Program-made: the position numbers and the translations under genes
The notes under the pieces: generated by a model
Told to the model about the DNA's origin: nothing
Seen by the model: only the letters and a program-made list of their open reading frames with translations
Databases searched by the model: none
Shown: piece after piece, positions 14,522-38,673 of the stretch
Layout of the letters: each line of letters begins with the position of its first letter
Position numbering within the stretch: the first letter of the stretch is position 1
From: Cacajao melanocephalus
Lineage: Eukaryota > Chordata > Mammalia > Primates > Pitheciidae
NCBI GenBank assembly: GCA_963573385.1
Contig: CAUYLG010071120.1
Location: forward strand, 186,001 to 250,000
Reading direction: 5' to 3'
Length of the DNA: 64,000 nt

Positions 14522-17500
14522 CCTATTACTTCTGTCCCTCTAGATAATCCTAATACATCTTCTGATTTAAAAGATCCAGTAAAATGGAAGTTTCAGAACA
14601 CTGAAGACAGATTCTACAGACTTCTGAAGAAAAATTAGATACAAATGATCAGCAATCAGAATGGCTTCAGATTCCCAAAGAGCAAAATTGGAAATGGAAA
14701 CAAATGGAGAAAACCCTTTGAACTTCTGAGGTAAAATAATCTACAACCAAGAATTCTCTATCCAGTCAAGCTGTCAATCCAACATAAGAGTAGAATATAT
14801 TTCCAGACATCCAAGTTCTCAAAAAGCCTACATCCCTTGTACCCCGCTTTAGGAATTACTGGAGGATGTGATCCACAAACATGTGCATAAGATATAGGAA
14901 AAGGCGATTGTATACTGGATAGAGAGAAGAGAATTCCCAGTCTGATAGCTGGACACCAGAACCAAAGAGCAACCAGTCAAGGTTTGAGGTGTGTGATTAA
15001 AGACGCAGACGTGTTGAGGGCTATCATGACTAAGATGTCTACTGCCTTCGTAATCTCAAGATAGTATATCCAAGGAAGTCTGGCTCCCATTTTGTTCTAT
15101 ACTTGGCATGTCTGGCCATATTCCAATAAAGTGCCTGCTCTCCCTTTCGTATCCTCATCTCTAGATCAGTTGGAGACACTCATTTCACAGCATAGGAAGG
15201 TTCTGCATTGACCTTTAGAGATAGAGGCGAGTTTAGAAGCAGAAAATATAAAACAAGAATGCAATCCTCTAAGCATATTTCTGCAGATCCTGGATTCTCC
15301 AACTGTGATTTGTCCCCTAAAACTCACTCATCACCTTGCTCACTGACATCTAAGCATGGGGCTCTTTAGACTCTAAAGCATAAGTCGGACCCAGGGACTG
15401 TTCACAGTTCATCCTCCCTAGGGTGCTTTCATCTAATTAGTAGCAAATATTGCCCTCGAAAAGCTAGGTTTGTGTTTTTCAGTTGTTCAAAATGAAACAA
15501 AATGTGTTTACGAACACCATACAAGTGGCTTTTAAAAAGAAGGAAATATTCGTTGCATGTTGAGTATCCCTTACTTAAAATGCTTGGGACCAAAAGTATT
15601 TCAGATTTTTTTTCAGACTTTGGAACAAGGTTAGACTTGGGATGGGACCCAAGTCTAAACACTTTGTTTCTTGTATCACCTTATACATACAGCCTGAAGG
15701 TAATTGTATACAATATTTTAAATAATTTTGTGCATGAAACAAAGCTTGTATTGAGTACTTACACATCATATTTTCTATTTGTTGTGTCACATTGGCACTC
15801 AACATTTTGGATTTTGGATGAGATGTTCAACTTGTATGATAGCTAGATAGTATGTAAGAATTACCTGAGGGGGAAGAGTGAAATGAAATCAAGAATGGAC
15901 CCACAGGTGACTTCTATGTTCTATTTCTAAACTTGAATAGTGGCCCTGTATTTGCTTTAAACATTCTCCTATAAGTTTCACAATTAAAATTCAAGGCCAT
16001 TAGAATTTCTACTTTCTCTGTCCTTAAACTGGAACAAGCCTGATAAAGCATACCAATGTCAACCCACATGGAGAAGTAATATAAAAGTACCGAAAATAAT
16101 GAGAACACTTGGGCACAGGGAAGGGAACAACACTCACAGGGCTAGGTGGAGGGGGTGGAGGGGAGGGGAGGGGGGCTCAGCGGGGAGTGGAGCAGGGAGG
16201 ATGGGGAGGGATAACACCTGGAGAAACGCTTGATGCAGGCAACGGTAGTGGGGGATGGAGGGAGACAGCAAACCACCATGGCATGCATGTACCTATGCAA
16301 CAATCCTGCAATATGCAGGATGTGCACATGAACCCCAGAGCCCAAATACAGTAAAAAGTAAAAAATAATAAAATAAAATGTATTAAATATCTGTTTAGGC
16401 ATTTAAAAAGTATTGAAAATATACCAGTCAAGTTATAAGAAGAGTTCTTTCACCTGAGGTGACTTGATGACATCACAATGGAAGTGCAGATACAGGGCAT
16501 CAAGGGTAATCTAACAAGTAGTAACTGCATTTCAGATACTTAGATTTGTAAAATAACAGTACAGGCGGTCCTCAACTTACGATGGTTCAACTTAATGATT
16601 TTTCTGTGATGGTGAGAAAGCAGTATGTATTCAGTAGAAAGTGGTACAATCCTCTCTCATGATGCTGGGCAGCAGTGGTGAGCCACTGCTCCAGCCAACT
16701 AGGTGACCACGAGGGTAAACTGATACTCTACAGTGTACTGTATTGCCAGATGATTTTGCACAACTGTGGGCAAACGGGAAGTGTTCTGAGCAAGTTTAAG
16801 GTAGGTTAGACTGAGCTATGATGTTCAGTAGGTTAGGTATAGTAAATGCATTTTTGATTTACCATGTTTTCAGCTTAAGGTGGGTTTATCAAGGCATAAT
16901 CCCACCATGAGTCAAGGAGCATCTGTGGTACTTCGATATCCAAGTGGTTTTACACTAGTCATGGGCAGTGCTTACACAAAATAGGTTTAAGATACAAATT
17001 TTTCAAGATTTTGCACCCTGTTGGGATCTTTCAGGCCTTTCTCTCCCTGCTAACCCCAGTGAGTCTAGTCCCTACTATGGTTCCCTCCATGTTGAATTCT
17101 TTTCTGAAATCTTTCCCATCTATCCATTCTTACACTACTTTGTGACTGTATACCGAATGCCAGGTACTGTTCCAGGCCTAGGATAATCAGCCTAAATCAC
17201 AATATGCTTCATCAAGACTTGTGGCCTAGTATTTTTCTCTTAATTGAAAAACATATAATATATGGATTTAAACACAGCAAAGTAAAATTAGCACCTCATA
17301 AGACAGAATTTGAGTAACATCATGACAAAGTAACATCCAACTTTTGTTAAGACTCTTGCTGTTTTAGAGAATCTTCAGTTGAGACAGCTATCAAAATAAA
17401 TGGCCAATCCTTTTAGTACTTACATTCTCAATATTGACATAAACCATCATCTGACCCTTTACTTCACAGGTTGGCATTTCAATACATTCTCTCCAGTATC

Positions 17501-17753
17501 CTACTTCTCCAATAACAAGCTCTTCAGATTTTTTTTCTAGCCAATGTTGGTAGAATACCTGATGCCATCAGTTTTTATTAACTCTTTAAAAATCCTACAA
17601 TGCTTAGATTTAAATGGATCACACATGGTAGAAAAAGCTAATACCTATCAGTTTTGGAAAAGCCATAAACAAATAATTACAGATGAAGGCATTTTCTAAT
17701 AATTCAGGTATCAAGTACAGCTTACCTGCCAAAAATGGTTCTGCCCCAGCCAT
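3728..17753 (-). CDS. ZC2HC1B: ZC2HC1B, 5' part (exons 1-4; continues beyond left edge)
   Basis: Zinc finger C2HC-type protein of the ZC2HC1 (FAM164) family. No biochemical role is established that I know of. Four coding exons join in frame (28, 62, 120 and 139 nt) to give residues 1-116 and the first base of codon 117. The first C2HC finger is C18-x2-C21-x11-H33-x3-C37 and is split between exons 2 and 3. After it come a basic segment (KKLFNKKRR), the family motif [18 protein letters not shown] and a run of six prolines (107-112). The second C2HC finger and the C-terminus should lie left of this window, since I see no matching exon in 1-3,727. The gene starts about 0.75 kb after LTV1 in the same orientation. 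Residue 24 is Cys, where Arg or Thr is what I recall in relatives. Confidence 0.95.
4402..4521 (-). CDS. ZC2HC1B: ZC2HC1B exon 3
   Basis: 120 nt (40 codons), acceptor TTTTCTAG, donor AAG/GTACTC. It starts KRHGPIC, which supplies the His and last Cys of the finger, and ends VKKTPQSK. Confidence 0.95.
6170..6231 (-). CDS. ZC2HC1B: ZC2HC1B exon 2
   Basis: 62 nt, acceptor TTTACACAG, donor CTG/GTAAAC. It encodes the end of codon Asp10 and [20 protein letters not shown], which holds the first two zinc-binding cysteines. Confidence 0.95.
6600..6710 (+). repeat. L2 3' end
   Basis: GTAAGTTGTATGAAGGCTAAG then CTCAATAAATGCTGGTTGAA is the typical L2 tail. Confidence 0.65.
7195..7486 (+). repeat. Alu, full length
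   Basis: A two-arm Alu in ZC2HC1B intron 1. AAAAAGCTGCAG before it and AAAAAGCTGAAG after it form the target duplication. Confidence 0.95.
8300..8480 (-). repeat. MIR
   Basis: The core-SINE pattern TCCTCACAGTAACCCTATGA, then TTTTACAAATGAGATAAAG, then GGTAACCTC. Orientation is uncertain. Confidence 0.75.
8790..9690 (+). mobile_element. L1M (mammalian-wide L1) 3' end, split by an Alu
   Basis: 8,790-8,924 matches the end of L1 ORF2 (TATGGCCTGGAATACTACTC). 9,240-9,690 matches the L1M 3' UTR, ending TATCAAAATAAAAATTTTAA. The minus-strand Alu at 8,925 separates them. Confidence 0.8.
8925..9235 (-). repeat. Alu, full length, inside L1M
   Basis: A 26 bp poly-T marks its 3' tail. It is inserted into the 3' end of the L1M element. 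Confidence 0.95.
9696..9915. mobile_element. hAT-type MER element
   Basis: It starts AGGGGTCAGCAAAATGTAG and contains AATAAAGTTTTATGGGAATA and TTTGGCCCTTGACAGAAAT. This matches the common hAT MITE whose ends read CAGGGGTCGGCAAAC. The exact subfamily is not assigned. Confidence 0.7.
10365..10669 (+). repeat. Alu, full length
   Basis: It ends in an uninterrupted A run of about 24 bp and lies in ZC2HC1B intron 1. Confidence 0.95.
11558..12510. mobile_element. TcMar-Tigger-like DNA transposon with nested Alu
   Basis: The left end AGCCAATTCTCATTATTTTT and the right end, read in reverse AGCCAGTTCTCATTATTCAT, form clear terminal inverted repeats. The body is non-coding. A minus-strand Alu (11,923-12,208) sits in the middle. 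Confidence 0.8.
11923..12208 (-). repeat. Alu nested in the Tigger-like element
   Basis: A two-arm Alu with a nearly lost tail. It splits the 11,558-12,510 transposon. Confidence 0.95.
13040..14011 (+). mobile_element. ERVL (HERV-L-like) internal remnant: integrase and dUTPase debris
   Basis: An old endogenous retrovirus fragment reading on the plus strand toward the LTR that follows. About 13,190-13,400 resembles the integrase core and C-terminal half, broken by frameshifts. About 13,415-13,700 resembles the dUTPase domain found downstream of integrase in class III (ERVL) elements. The segment between these two domains is missing, so an internal deletion joins them, and a 114-codon open stretch (13,311-13,655) runs across the junction. 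From 13,740 to 14,011 is non-coding sequence before the LTR. Nothing here is intact. Confidence 0.75.
14012..14557 (+). mobile_element. MLT2-type 3' LTR of the ERVL remnant
   Basis: It begins TGTGATGGTTAATAC and ends in CTAATACA, both typical of MLT2 LTRs, and sits directly after the ERVL internal sequence in the same orientation. A long GT/TA microsatellite splits its 3' part. Confidence 0.8.
14395..14520 (+). repeat. compound microsatellite (GT)n-(TATATG)n-(TA)n
   Basis: About 35 bp of GT, then TATATG-type hexamers, then about 40 bp of uninterrupted TA. It lies inside the MLT2 LTR, where a short GT/TA tract probably expanded. Confidence 0.95.
15557..15836. mobile_element. MER-type DNA transposon relic
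   Basis: The left end GTTGAGTATCCCTTACTTAA and the right end in reverse (CAAGTTGAACATCTCATCC) are imperfect inverted repeats of the TTGAGTATCCCTTATCCAAA class. Likely a non-autonomous Tigger relative. Confidence 0.6.
15850..16385 (+). mobile_element. L1 3' end with G-rich tract
   Basis: From about 16,095 it follows an L1P-type 3' UTR: a GAACAACACTC-like segment, a G-rich polypurine tract, CCACCATGGCATGCATGTAC, and an A-rich tail near 16,350-16,380. The left limit is uncertain. Confidence 0.7.
16562..16925. mobile_element. Tigger-type MITE
   Basis: The left end CAGGCGGTCCTCAACTTACG and the right end in reverse CAGATGCTCCTTGACTCATG are imperfect terminal inverted repeats. The interior carries family-typical sequence (CTCTACAGTGTACTGTATTG). 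TA precedes the left end. Confidence 0.8.
17726..17753 (-). CDS. ZC2HC1B: ZC2HC1B exon 1 coding part
   Basis: ATG GCT GGG GCA encodes MAGAEPFLA, followed by the donor G/GTAAGC. The 5' UTR lies to the right and its start was not located. There is no CpG island here, which fits a tissue-restricted gene. Confidence 0.93.
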
Positions 17754-18512
17754 TCTGTTCACAGATTTTTACAGCCTAGTCCAGATAACACACTAGCCAA
17801 GAACATAAACCATGTCACTAATCTGTTGCAAGAAGTCACAGTTTACCAAATAATCAACAATTGTGATGGTGTCATTGCCTAAACCTTGAAAGAGTTTAAA
17901 TTAAGTTAAAACAAAAATCAACTCATCAAAAACAGGGAAAGTTTTCAACTATGTATTTTAATCAAGTATGAATGGTTCCAAACATTAAATAATGTTGAAA
18001 AGACAAACTCTCCAGTTTAAACTGAAATAAATTATCTCTGATTTTGATTTAGGGAATCACTGAAGCCAAGTAAAAGTTTTCTTATTTCTTTGACTATTCT
18101 GTTTCCTGCCTTCACTGTTCCTAAATCCCAAAAGCATCTCATCCAGTAATATAACAGGAAATATGAGTCTTAAGAACCTTAATATTCAGTTTTACCACCC
18201 TTTTGAAATAGTCCTTTGTATACAGCAAGGGAAAACTTAGCTTCTTAACAGTGGAACTTTCTCAGAAAAACTCATGTTACATTAAACAGAATAAACTCAG
18301 CATTTCAAAATTGAGTTTAACCAGGCCACTTTTCTACTTACAGCAAATTAAACCATGTAATTCCTGAAAAGGCGTGGAGAGGATTCAAAGAAATATTTGA
18401 AAACATCTGCAAAAAACAACTATGACAACCATACAAATAAATGAATACACCAATTCAAGTTATGAAGATATTTTCCTTTAATTTATCCAAACATTTCACA
18501 TTCATGAAGTCA

Positions 18513-18518
18513 TTTATT
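18513..18518 (-). terminator. LTV1: LTV1 polyadenylation signal AATAAA
   Basis: AATAAA on the minus strand about 226 nt after the LTV1 stop. It would give a short 3' UTR with cleavage near 18,495. It is the first perfect hexamer I found downstream of the stop, and cleavage itself is inferred. Confidence 0.55.
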
Positions 18519-18743
18519 TCAGAGCAGATGTAAGCTTATAATATTAAAAATTAAAATATTACAGTATTTACAAGACCGTTGGCAGGGAACAGTTGCTAGT
18601 ATAAAAATAATACAAATACTGTATTTTCCTCTTATCTGCCAGTAAACATGGGAAAGCAGTTTTGTCTTTCTGAAGACTCTAGTTAATTACTAAACATAAT
18701 GCAGAGCCCGTAATAAAGTGCCTTACCCTATATGCTCCACTGT

Positions 18744-32561
<13,818 letters not shown>

Positions 32562-32564
<3 letters not shown>

Positions 32565-32760
32565 GGTGCAGCCGCGCGACGCTCACCCCCAACAGGGGCG
32601 GCGATAACACCCTCGAAGTCCGGCGGGGATACCAAGACCCCGCTGAGGGCCGCGTCTGTAGGTCTCACCACACGTGCGACTACAGGAACCGGCGAAAACT
32701 TCACGCAGCCCCGGCAGTGGAAATGGACCAATCCAGGGAGCTGATGGGTCGCGACCGGAA
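32562..32760 (-). CDS. LTV1: LTV1 exon 1: 5' UTR plus start codon only
   Basis: The minus strand reads GCACCATG directly followed by the donor GTGAGC, so ATG (32564-32562) is the last codon of the exon. The rest of the exon is 5' UTR. The right end is only an estimate, because the transcription start was not located. Confidence 0.85.
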
Positions 32761-33287
32761 GTTACGTAGCTTGCTGCATCTCCACTATCGCGAGAAGCTA
32801 CTGGGAGGTGGGGCTACTTCGGCTCCCACCCACGGGCGGGCTGTACTTTTCCAGCTTTTAGTCTCCCTCTAGGGAAAGAGAATCGCGCGGTTTCCTAGTG
32901 TTGAGGCGCCGAAGGTGGTTTCTGCTTGTGGACGAACTTCTTCTTATAGCTCCATCTACGGAGACTAGACGGGACGAATCTAGCATCCCCGTTGACCTGT
33001 GTCCCTTACCTATTCTCAACCATAACAAAAAGCCGGGGACACGGAAGGGAGGCGGCCACCCGGCTGGGGTCGCCAGGTTTCAGGTTTCCCCTCCCGGCGG
33101 AGGCGGAGTCGGTTGCCGTGACAACGGAGGCCGAGGCCTTTGTAGACTGCACCAGAGTTGATCGGTTTTTATTTCCCGCCATTTCATGAACTGCTTTTAT
33201 CTGCTCTGTTAACCAAACCCCCGAGACTCTGTTGACTGTAGAGGCATTTGAACTAATAAATTATATTCAGGAATCTCTGGTGTTTGA

Positions 33288-33573
<286 letters not shown>

Positions 33574-34014
33574 TAGAACCTCTGGTGTTTGAATGTTAAC
33601 GCTCTACCACTGTTTAAACAAAAAGGCTATAAGCATGCATTCTTAGGAAGATTTCAGGTTGGTGCTGGCGCACTCACATAGCTTTCCTTGGACAAAAGTG
33701 TGTGGTAAATGCACTCACTTTCATCAGCAGATCTTTTTTTTCAAATTTGTTTCCTTGCTACCCCATTCCCAGTTTCTGGTGTCCTCTCAATGAATGAGTT
33801 ACCTTGGATTGTGTCTTTATGTCCTAGCCATTGCCACTGTATTTGTGGAGTATTATTCTTTAATTACAGTAAAAATTATAGAAATTATTTAGGTTAGGAC
33901 CATAAAACTTGTCTTGGGATATTGCTTTGAAACAGAGACAATACATAGCACTCCTATGTGCCAGAGATTCATTATTATTATTTGTTATATAGAATTAAGG
34001 TTTTATTTTCGTTC

Positions 34015-34110
34015 AATCAGTTGTATTCACTGTATCCTCAGGGGCTAGAATAGTGCCTGATGCATAGGGCGTATATGCTCAATATGTATTTATTTAAATG
34101 AATTAATGTC
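34015..34110 (+). repeat. L2 tail fragment
   Basis: CACTGTATCCTCAGGGGCTA and GTGCCTGATGCATAGGGC are the end of L2. Confidence 0.6.
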
Positions 34111-34215
34111 TCGCACTTTATCTGAATCATCTCATTTCATCCTGACCGCAACACTATGAAAGAGATGCAATTATCTTCAGCATCTTACCAAGCCTAAAAA
34201 CGAGGCATGAGAAAT
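34110..34215. repeat. MIR fragment
   Basis: ATCATCTCATTTCATCCTGAC and the following AACACTATGAAAGAGATGCA fit the MIR core. Confidence 0.6.
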
Positions 34216-34813
34216 ACAAATTAAATACGAAGTCCCCCAGCTGACTGGGGGACCCAGAGTAACCTTGAAAACTGAGTTTTTGCTTCGCCTTGTTATATTC
34301 CTTTCCTCACTAACCAGGGTCTGTCAGGCTTTCTACCCTAAGGGTAAAACAGAAGCCAACCCTTTCAAAAGACTCCACCATTGATAACAGCCTGATGCTG
34401 CCCCTCCTTTTTTGCTTAAGAGACTACCCACGATGGAATGGGTCTGGCCGATCTACAGAGCATGCCCGGTAAGGGTATTATTGGCCTTTACTTCACCTTT
34501 TGACATCAGACACTGAAAACTCTTCAGATCATGCTGGTGCCCCCATTTTTTGTACCTGGGACCTGTGAAGGTGCAATGAAGCTCAACTGCACATGCACAT
34601 GTTTTTCCTTTCGTAAACATCATGATTCCTCCTATAGCATATTAAATATGTATATTCTGCCATCCTGCCCCTTTCACTTTGCCCCTCCCTCAGAATGTTT
34701 TTGGCTTCAGGCTGGAGACTATGCTTCTGAGCCTGTCAGAAGGGCCACCCTGCCGCCTGCAACCCTTATGCACCTCATCATTCTTCAGTTCAAAAGCATA
34801 AGAAAGTGACCTT

Positions 34814-35175
34814 CTGATATGGTTTGGCTGTGTCTCCATCCAAATCTCACCTTGAATTGTAGCTCTCATAATTCCCATGTGTTGTGGGAGGGACCCGGTG
34901 AGAGATAATGGAATCATGGGGGCCGTTCCCCCCATACTGTTCTCATGGTAGTGAATAAGTTTCACGAGATCTGATGGTTTTATAAGGGGATCCCCTTTCA
35001 CTTGGCTCTCATTCTCTTTTGCCTGGCACCATATAAGACATGCCTTTTGTCTTCCACTATGATTGTGAGGCCTACCCAGCCACATGGAACTCTGAGTCCA
35101 TTAAATCTCTTTTTCTTTATAATTTACCCAGTCTCAGGTATGCCTTTATCAGCAGAGTGAGAACAGACTAATACA
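34814..35175 (+). mobile_element. THE1/MST solo LTR (ERVL-MaLR)
   Basis: It starts TGATATGGTTTGGCTGTG and ends ACTAATACA, about 362 bp, full length. Flanks CCTTC and CTTTC look like a degenerate 5 bp target duplication. It has interrupted a MIR whose right part follows at 35,176. Confidence 0.88.
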
Positions 35176-35255
35176 CTTTCTTAAGGTCACACTACTAGTA
35201 AATGGCAGAGCAGGGATTTAAACCTAAGGAGCCGGACTAGAGCCTGGCCATCTAA
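35176..35255. repeat. MIR right part, cut by the THE1/MST LTR
   Basis: CTTAAGGTCACACTACTAGT then AGCAGGGATTTAAACC is the 3' half of a MIR. It abuts the LTR end. Confidence 0.65.
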
Positions 35256-35288
35256 TCATGTTGCTTGTTTGGTTTTTCTTCTGAGTAA

Positions 35289-35624
<336 letters not shown>

Positions 35625-35629
35625 TAAAC

Positions 35630-35830
35630 AGACGGTGCTAAGCACTTTTAATTTCTGATGTCTAATTCCCTCAGTAAGCCAGTGAAGTACAATTAGATGA
35701 CATTAAATCAATCTTGCAGATATGAAAACCGAGGTTCAGAGAATTGAAGTTATTTACTTAAGGTCACACAGTAAGTAGAAAAGTCTAGAAGTGTAGTCCA
35801 TCAGGCTAGTTTAGGAAGCCCATACCCTTA
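35630..35830 (+). repeat. MIR
   Basis: GTGCTAAGCACTTTTAATTT, GAGGTTCAGAGAATTGAAG and AAGGTCACACAGTAAGTAG match the MIR order. Confidence 0.75.
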
Positions 35831-35980
35831 TCCGTATACTACTATACTGCCTTCCTGAGGCAGTCAACCAGCAGATTCTGTTCATCCTACTTTCTAAATA
35901 TTCATGTGTCACTTTGTTACTCATTTTATCAAATTTATCATTTTAAACTCAAGCCACTTCCCTGTATAAAATCCTTTGAT

Positions 35981-36288
<308 letters not shown>

Positions 36289-36654
36289 CTATTTTGCAGA
36301 GCAAGCAAGATTTTATATCTTCTGATCTCCAGCCATCAGTTTAACATCACGTCTCATTATTCTCCCACTTTCCACTCATGATCCAGCCCTATCAAACTGT
36401 GTGCAGTTACCTGAAAGACATTGGCTCTTTCCTGCCCGTCTAAAAGGCTCTTTCTTTCTCTCCTCTCCTTGTTTGCTAAGTCCTAGTTTAGCCATCTGTT
36501 TCTTCTGGCTCAACCCAAGTCTAGCTGAAGCCAAGTTGACCCAAAAGGGGCAGTAGGGGAAATCCTGTGAAGGACTGCCCCAAACCATCCCGAGATGGGG
36601 CTGGACAGAATTCCAAAGAAAGCAGCACTAAACGCCGGGGAGATGAGTCCAAAA

Positions 36655-36989
36655 CATTTATTAGAGAACTTACATATAGAGTGCTTAAGTGGACAGGGCG
36701 GAAAGAGATGTTTCTACATAGGTATGTCAGCAATGAGAAGTCGGGTGATGGAGTTCATGAGGGTTTAGGGAATTTGGCTTAGGGCTGGAGCTAGTTTCTA
36801 TGTGTTTAGTAACATACAGTCCAGTGCATTTATTAGAGAACTTACATACAGAGTGCTTAAGTGGACAGGGCGGAAAGAGATGTTTCTACGGAGGTATGTC
36901 TGCAATGAGAAGTTGGGTTATGGAGTTCGTGAGGGTTTAGGGAATTTGGCTTAGGGCTGGGGCTAGTTTCTATGTGTTTAGTAACATAC
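36655..36989 (+). repeat. 172-bp unit tandem duplication (about 1.95 copies)
   Basis: CATTTATTAGAGAACTTACA occurs at 36,655 and again at 36,827. Both units carry GAGTGCTTAAGTGGACAGGG and end GTTTAGTAACATAC. The copies differ at about ten positions. Confidence 0.9.
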
Positions 36990-37384
36990 TTTGATCTTTC
37001 AGTGTTTGATGCAATAACCTACACAACTTTATCAGTGCCTGGGAATGTTCAAGGCCCAGGCTTAAGTGCAATCCTAGAGGGTAATAAAAAACCCATGCAG
37101 CTGGCCAGGCCACAGAGTGGTCAAGGCGCTCTATGTTAGGACACAGAAAGAAAGTAGGGGGCTTTGAGGGACCCTGCACCATCTCTGCCTCTAAGAAACA
37201 TTTTCATAGTCTTCAAAACTGGGGGTCATCCCAAGTGTTCTCACTGTATCCTGTACACACTACTGTACTCAGTCATGCTGAATTGTAAATTCTTATTTTC
37301 ATCTATCTTTAGAACCAGACTGCAGTCACCTACTTGAAAGCAAGGATCCTTGTCTTGCTGACTTGACTTGGGCCTAGCATATTT

Positions 37385-37500
37385 AACTCTCAATAATAAT
37401 CACACTGTTCCAAGTGCTTTACATACATTTACTCATGAAATCCTTACAGCAGGATTTAATGTCATGGTTCTCATATATAAAGTGAGCACATTAAAGATTT
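37385..37500 (+). repeat. MIR fragment
   Basis: TTCCAAGTGCTTTACATACA, then CATGAAATCCTTACAGCAGG, resembles MIR. Confidence 0.6.
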
Positions 37501-37874
37501 TATTTTACACATGATTAATGAAGGAACCAGTAAGATGTTACAGTTACTTCAAAGGACAATCTGAAGAACAGAAACATTTATAGAGCAGGAATATTGTGAA
37601 GAATGGGCAAATGGAGACCCAACTTACTTCTTCCACAGTGAGGGAGGGAAGTGAGTTGAATCTCTACTGGACAGAATTTATGCAGATGTTTAGAGACAAG
37701 AACTGTTTTGTATGACTGTCGGCTTTCTGAAATTTACAATGTTGTAAAATAGATCAAAGATAAAGAAAGGCACAGAACCCTCATGAAGTCAGAATCACAA
37801 GGATGCGCTTGGCTATACAATGCATCATTTCTCACGGAAGCACACATTTTCGCCTACAAAATTGACTGATGACA

Positions 37875-38095
37875 GTGGTATGCATTGTTTACTAGCTGGA
37901 ATTAGCGTCTTGCATTTGTTTCATTCTCATTATGCAACTTGGGGCAAGTGGATTTCAGTTTACTTACTTGAATATAAAATGGGAATGATATTATTAATAC
38001 TTACCTTCCAGAGTTGTTGGATTAAATGAGAGGATGGGTACGAAGTACTTGGACCTGTGCTTGGCTTTTAGCAAGCACTTGATGAACGTGAGCTA
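37875..38095. repeat. MIR
   Basis: GGGCAAGTGGATTTCAGTTT, AAAATGGGAATGATATTATT and TGGATTAAATGAGAGGATG follow the MIR pattern. Confidence 0.7.
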
Positions 38096-38177
38096 CCGTC
38101 CTCCTCTCAGCTGAATGTAATTATTCACCTCACTGCATTGTACTTCAGGATGATTGTCTCCTGAACAATCTAGGATT

Positions 38178-38290
38178 TGTCAGGGGACACGAGCTTTGCT
38201 TCAGATCAGGTTCACTTCAGGAGAAACTTCAGTGTATAGGATTCAGTCAGGGGACATGGGCTTTGCTTCAAATCAGGTTCACATCATGAG
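38178..38290 (+). repeat. 67-bp unit imperfect tandem duplication
   Basis: GTCAGGGGACACGAGCTTTG and GTCAGGGGACATGGGCTTTG lie 67 bp apart, and both continue into GCTTCA(G/A)ATCAGGTTCAC. Confidence 0.85.
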
Positions 38291-38538
38291 AATCTGTTTG
38301 CTTGCACATTGAACCAACTTTTCTGCTTCCCTGGATCTGATTATTTTGCTTTCCCTAAACTTCTGGTAGATTTTAGGTCCTTTTATGGTACATCCTTAAA
38401 TTTCAAATCTTTTACTTGCTTATAGTCACTAGCAATTATATGTTCTTTAAAATTCTTTTTAATCGCACAATCCTTTTACATTGTTTGGCTTTTTGTTTGC
38501 TGACTCCTGTTCTTAGACTCAGAAGTATATACATTTAA

Positions 38539-38673
38539 GCCAGGCGTAGTTGCTTATGCCTATAATCCCAGCACTTTGGGAGGACAAGATGGAAGAATCA
38601 CTTGAGCCCAGGAGTTCAAGACCAGCCTGGGCAACAAAGTGAGACCTACAAGCTCGAGCCAGCACACCCAGCC
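38539..38673 (+). repeat. Alu left arm fused to its own inverted 5' end
   Basis: Alu positions of the left arm run to about 38,645. The next 25 bp read GAGCCAGCACACCCAGCC, the reverse complement of an Alu start. ATACATTTAA flanks both sides, and there is no A tail. Confidence 0.85.

Larger units (their letters stand above)
6232..17725 (-). other. ZC2HC1B: ZC2HC1B intron 1 (11.5 kb)
   Basis: Bounded by the donor at 17,725 and the acceptor at 6,232. It contains the ERVL remnant with its LTR, three DNA transposons plus a hAT MER, an L1M and an L1 3' end, four Alus, and MIR and L2 pieces. Confidence 0.85.

Noticed and set aside
16109..16354. Gly-rich 81-codon open frame
   Set aside because: It is the G-rich polypurine tract of an L1 3' UTR read as codons.
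34690..35085. 131-codon minus-strand open frame
   Set aside because: It lies mostly antisense in the THE1/MST LTR; LTRs of this family are non-coding.
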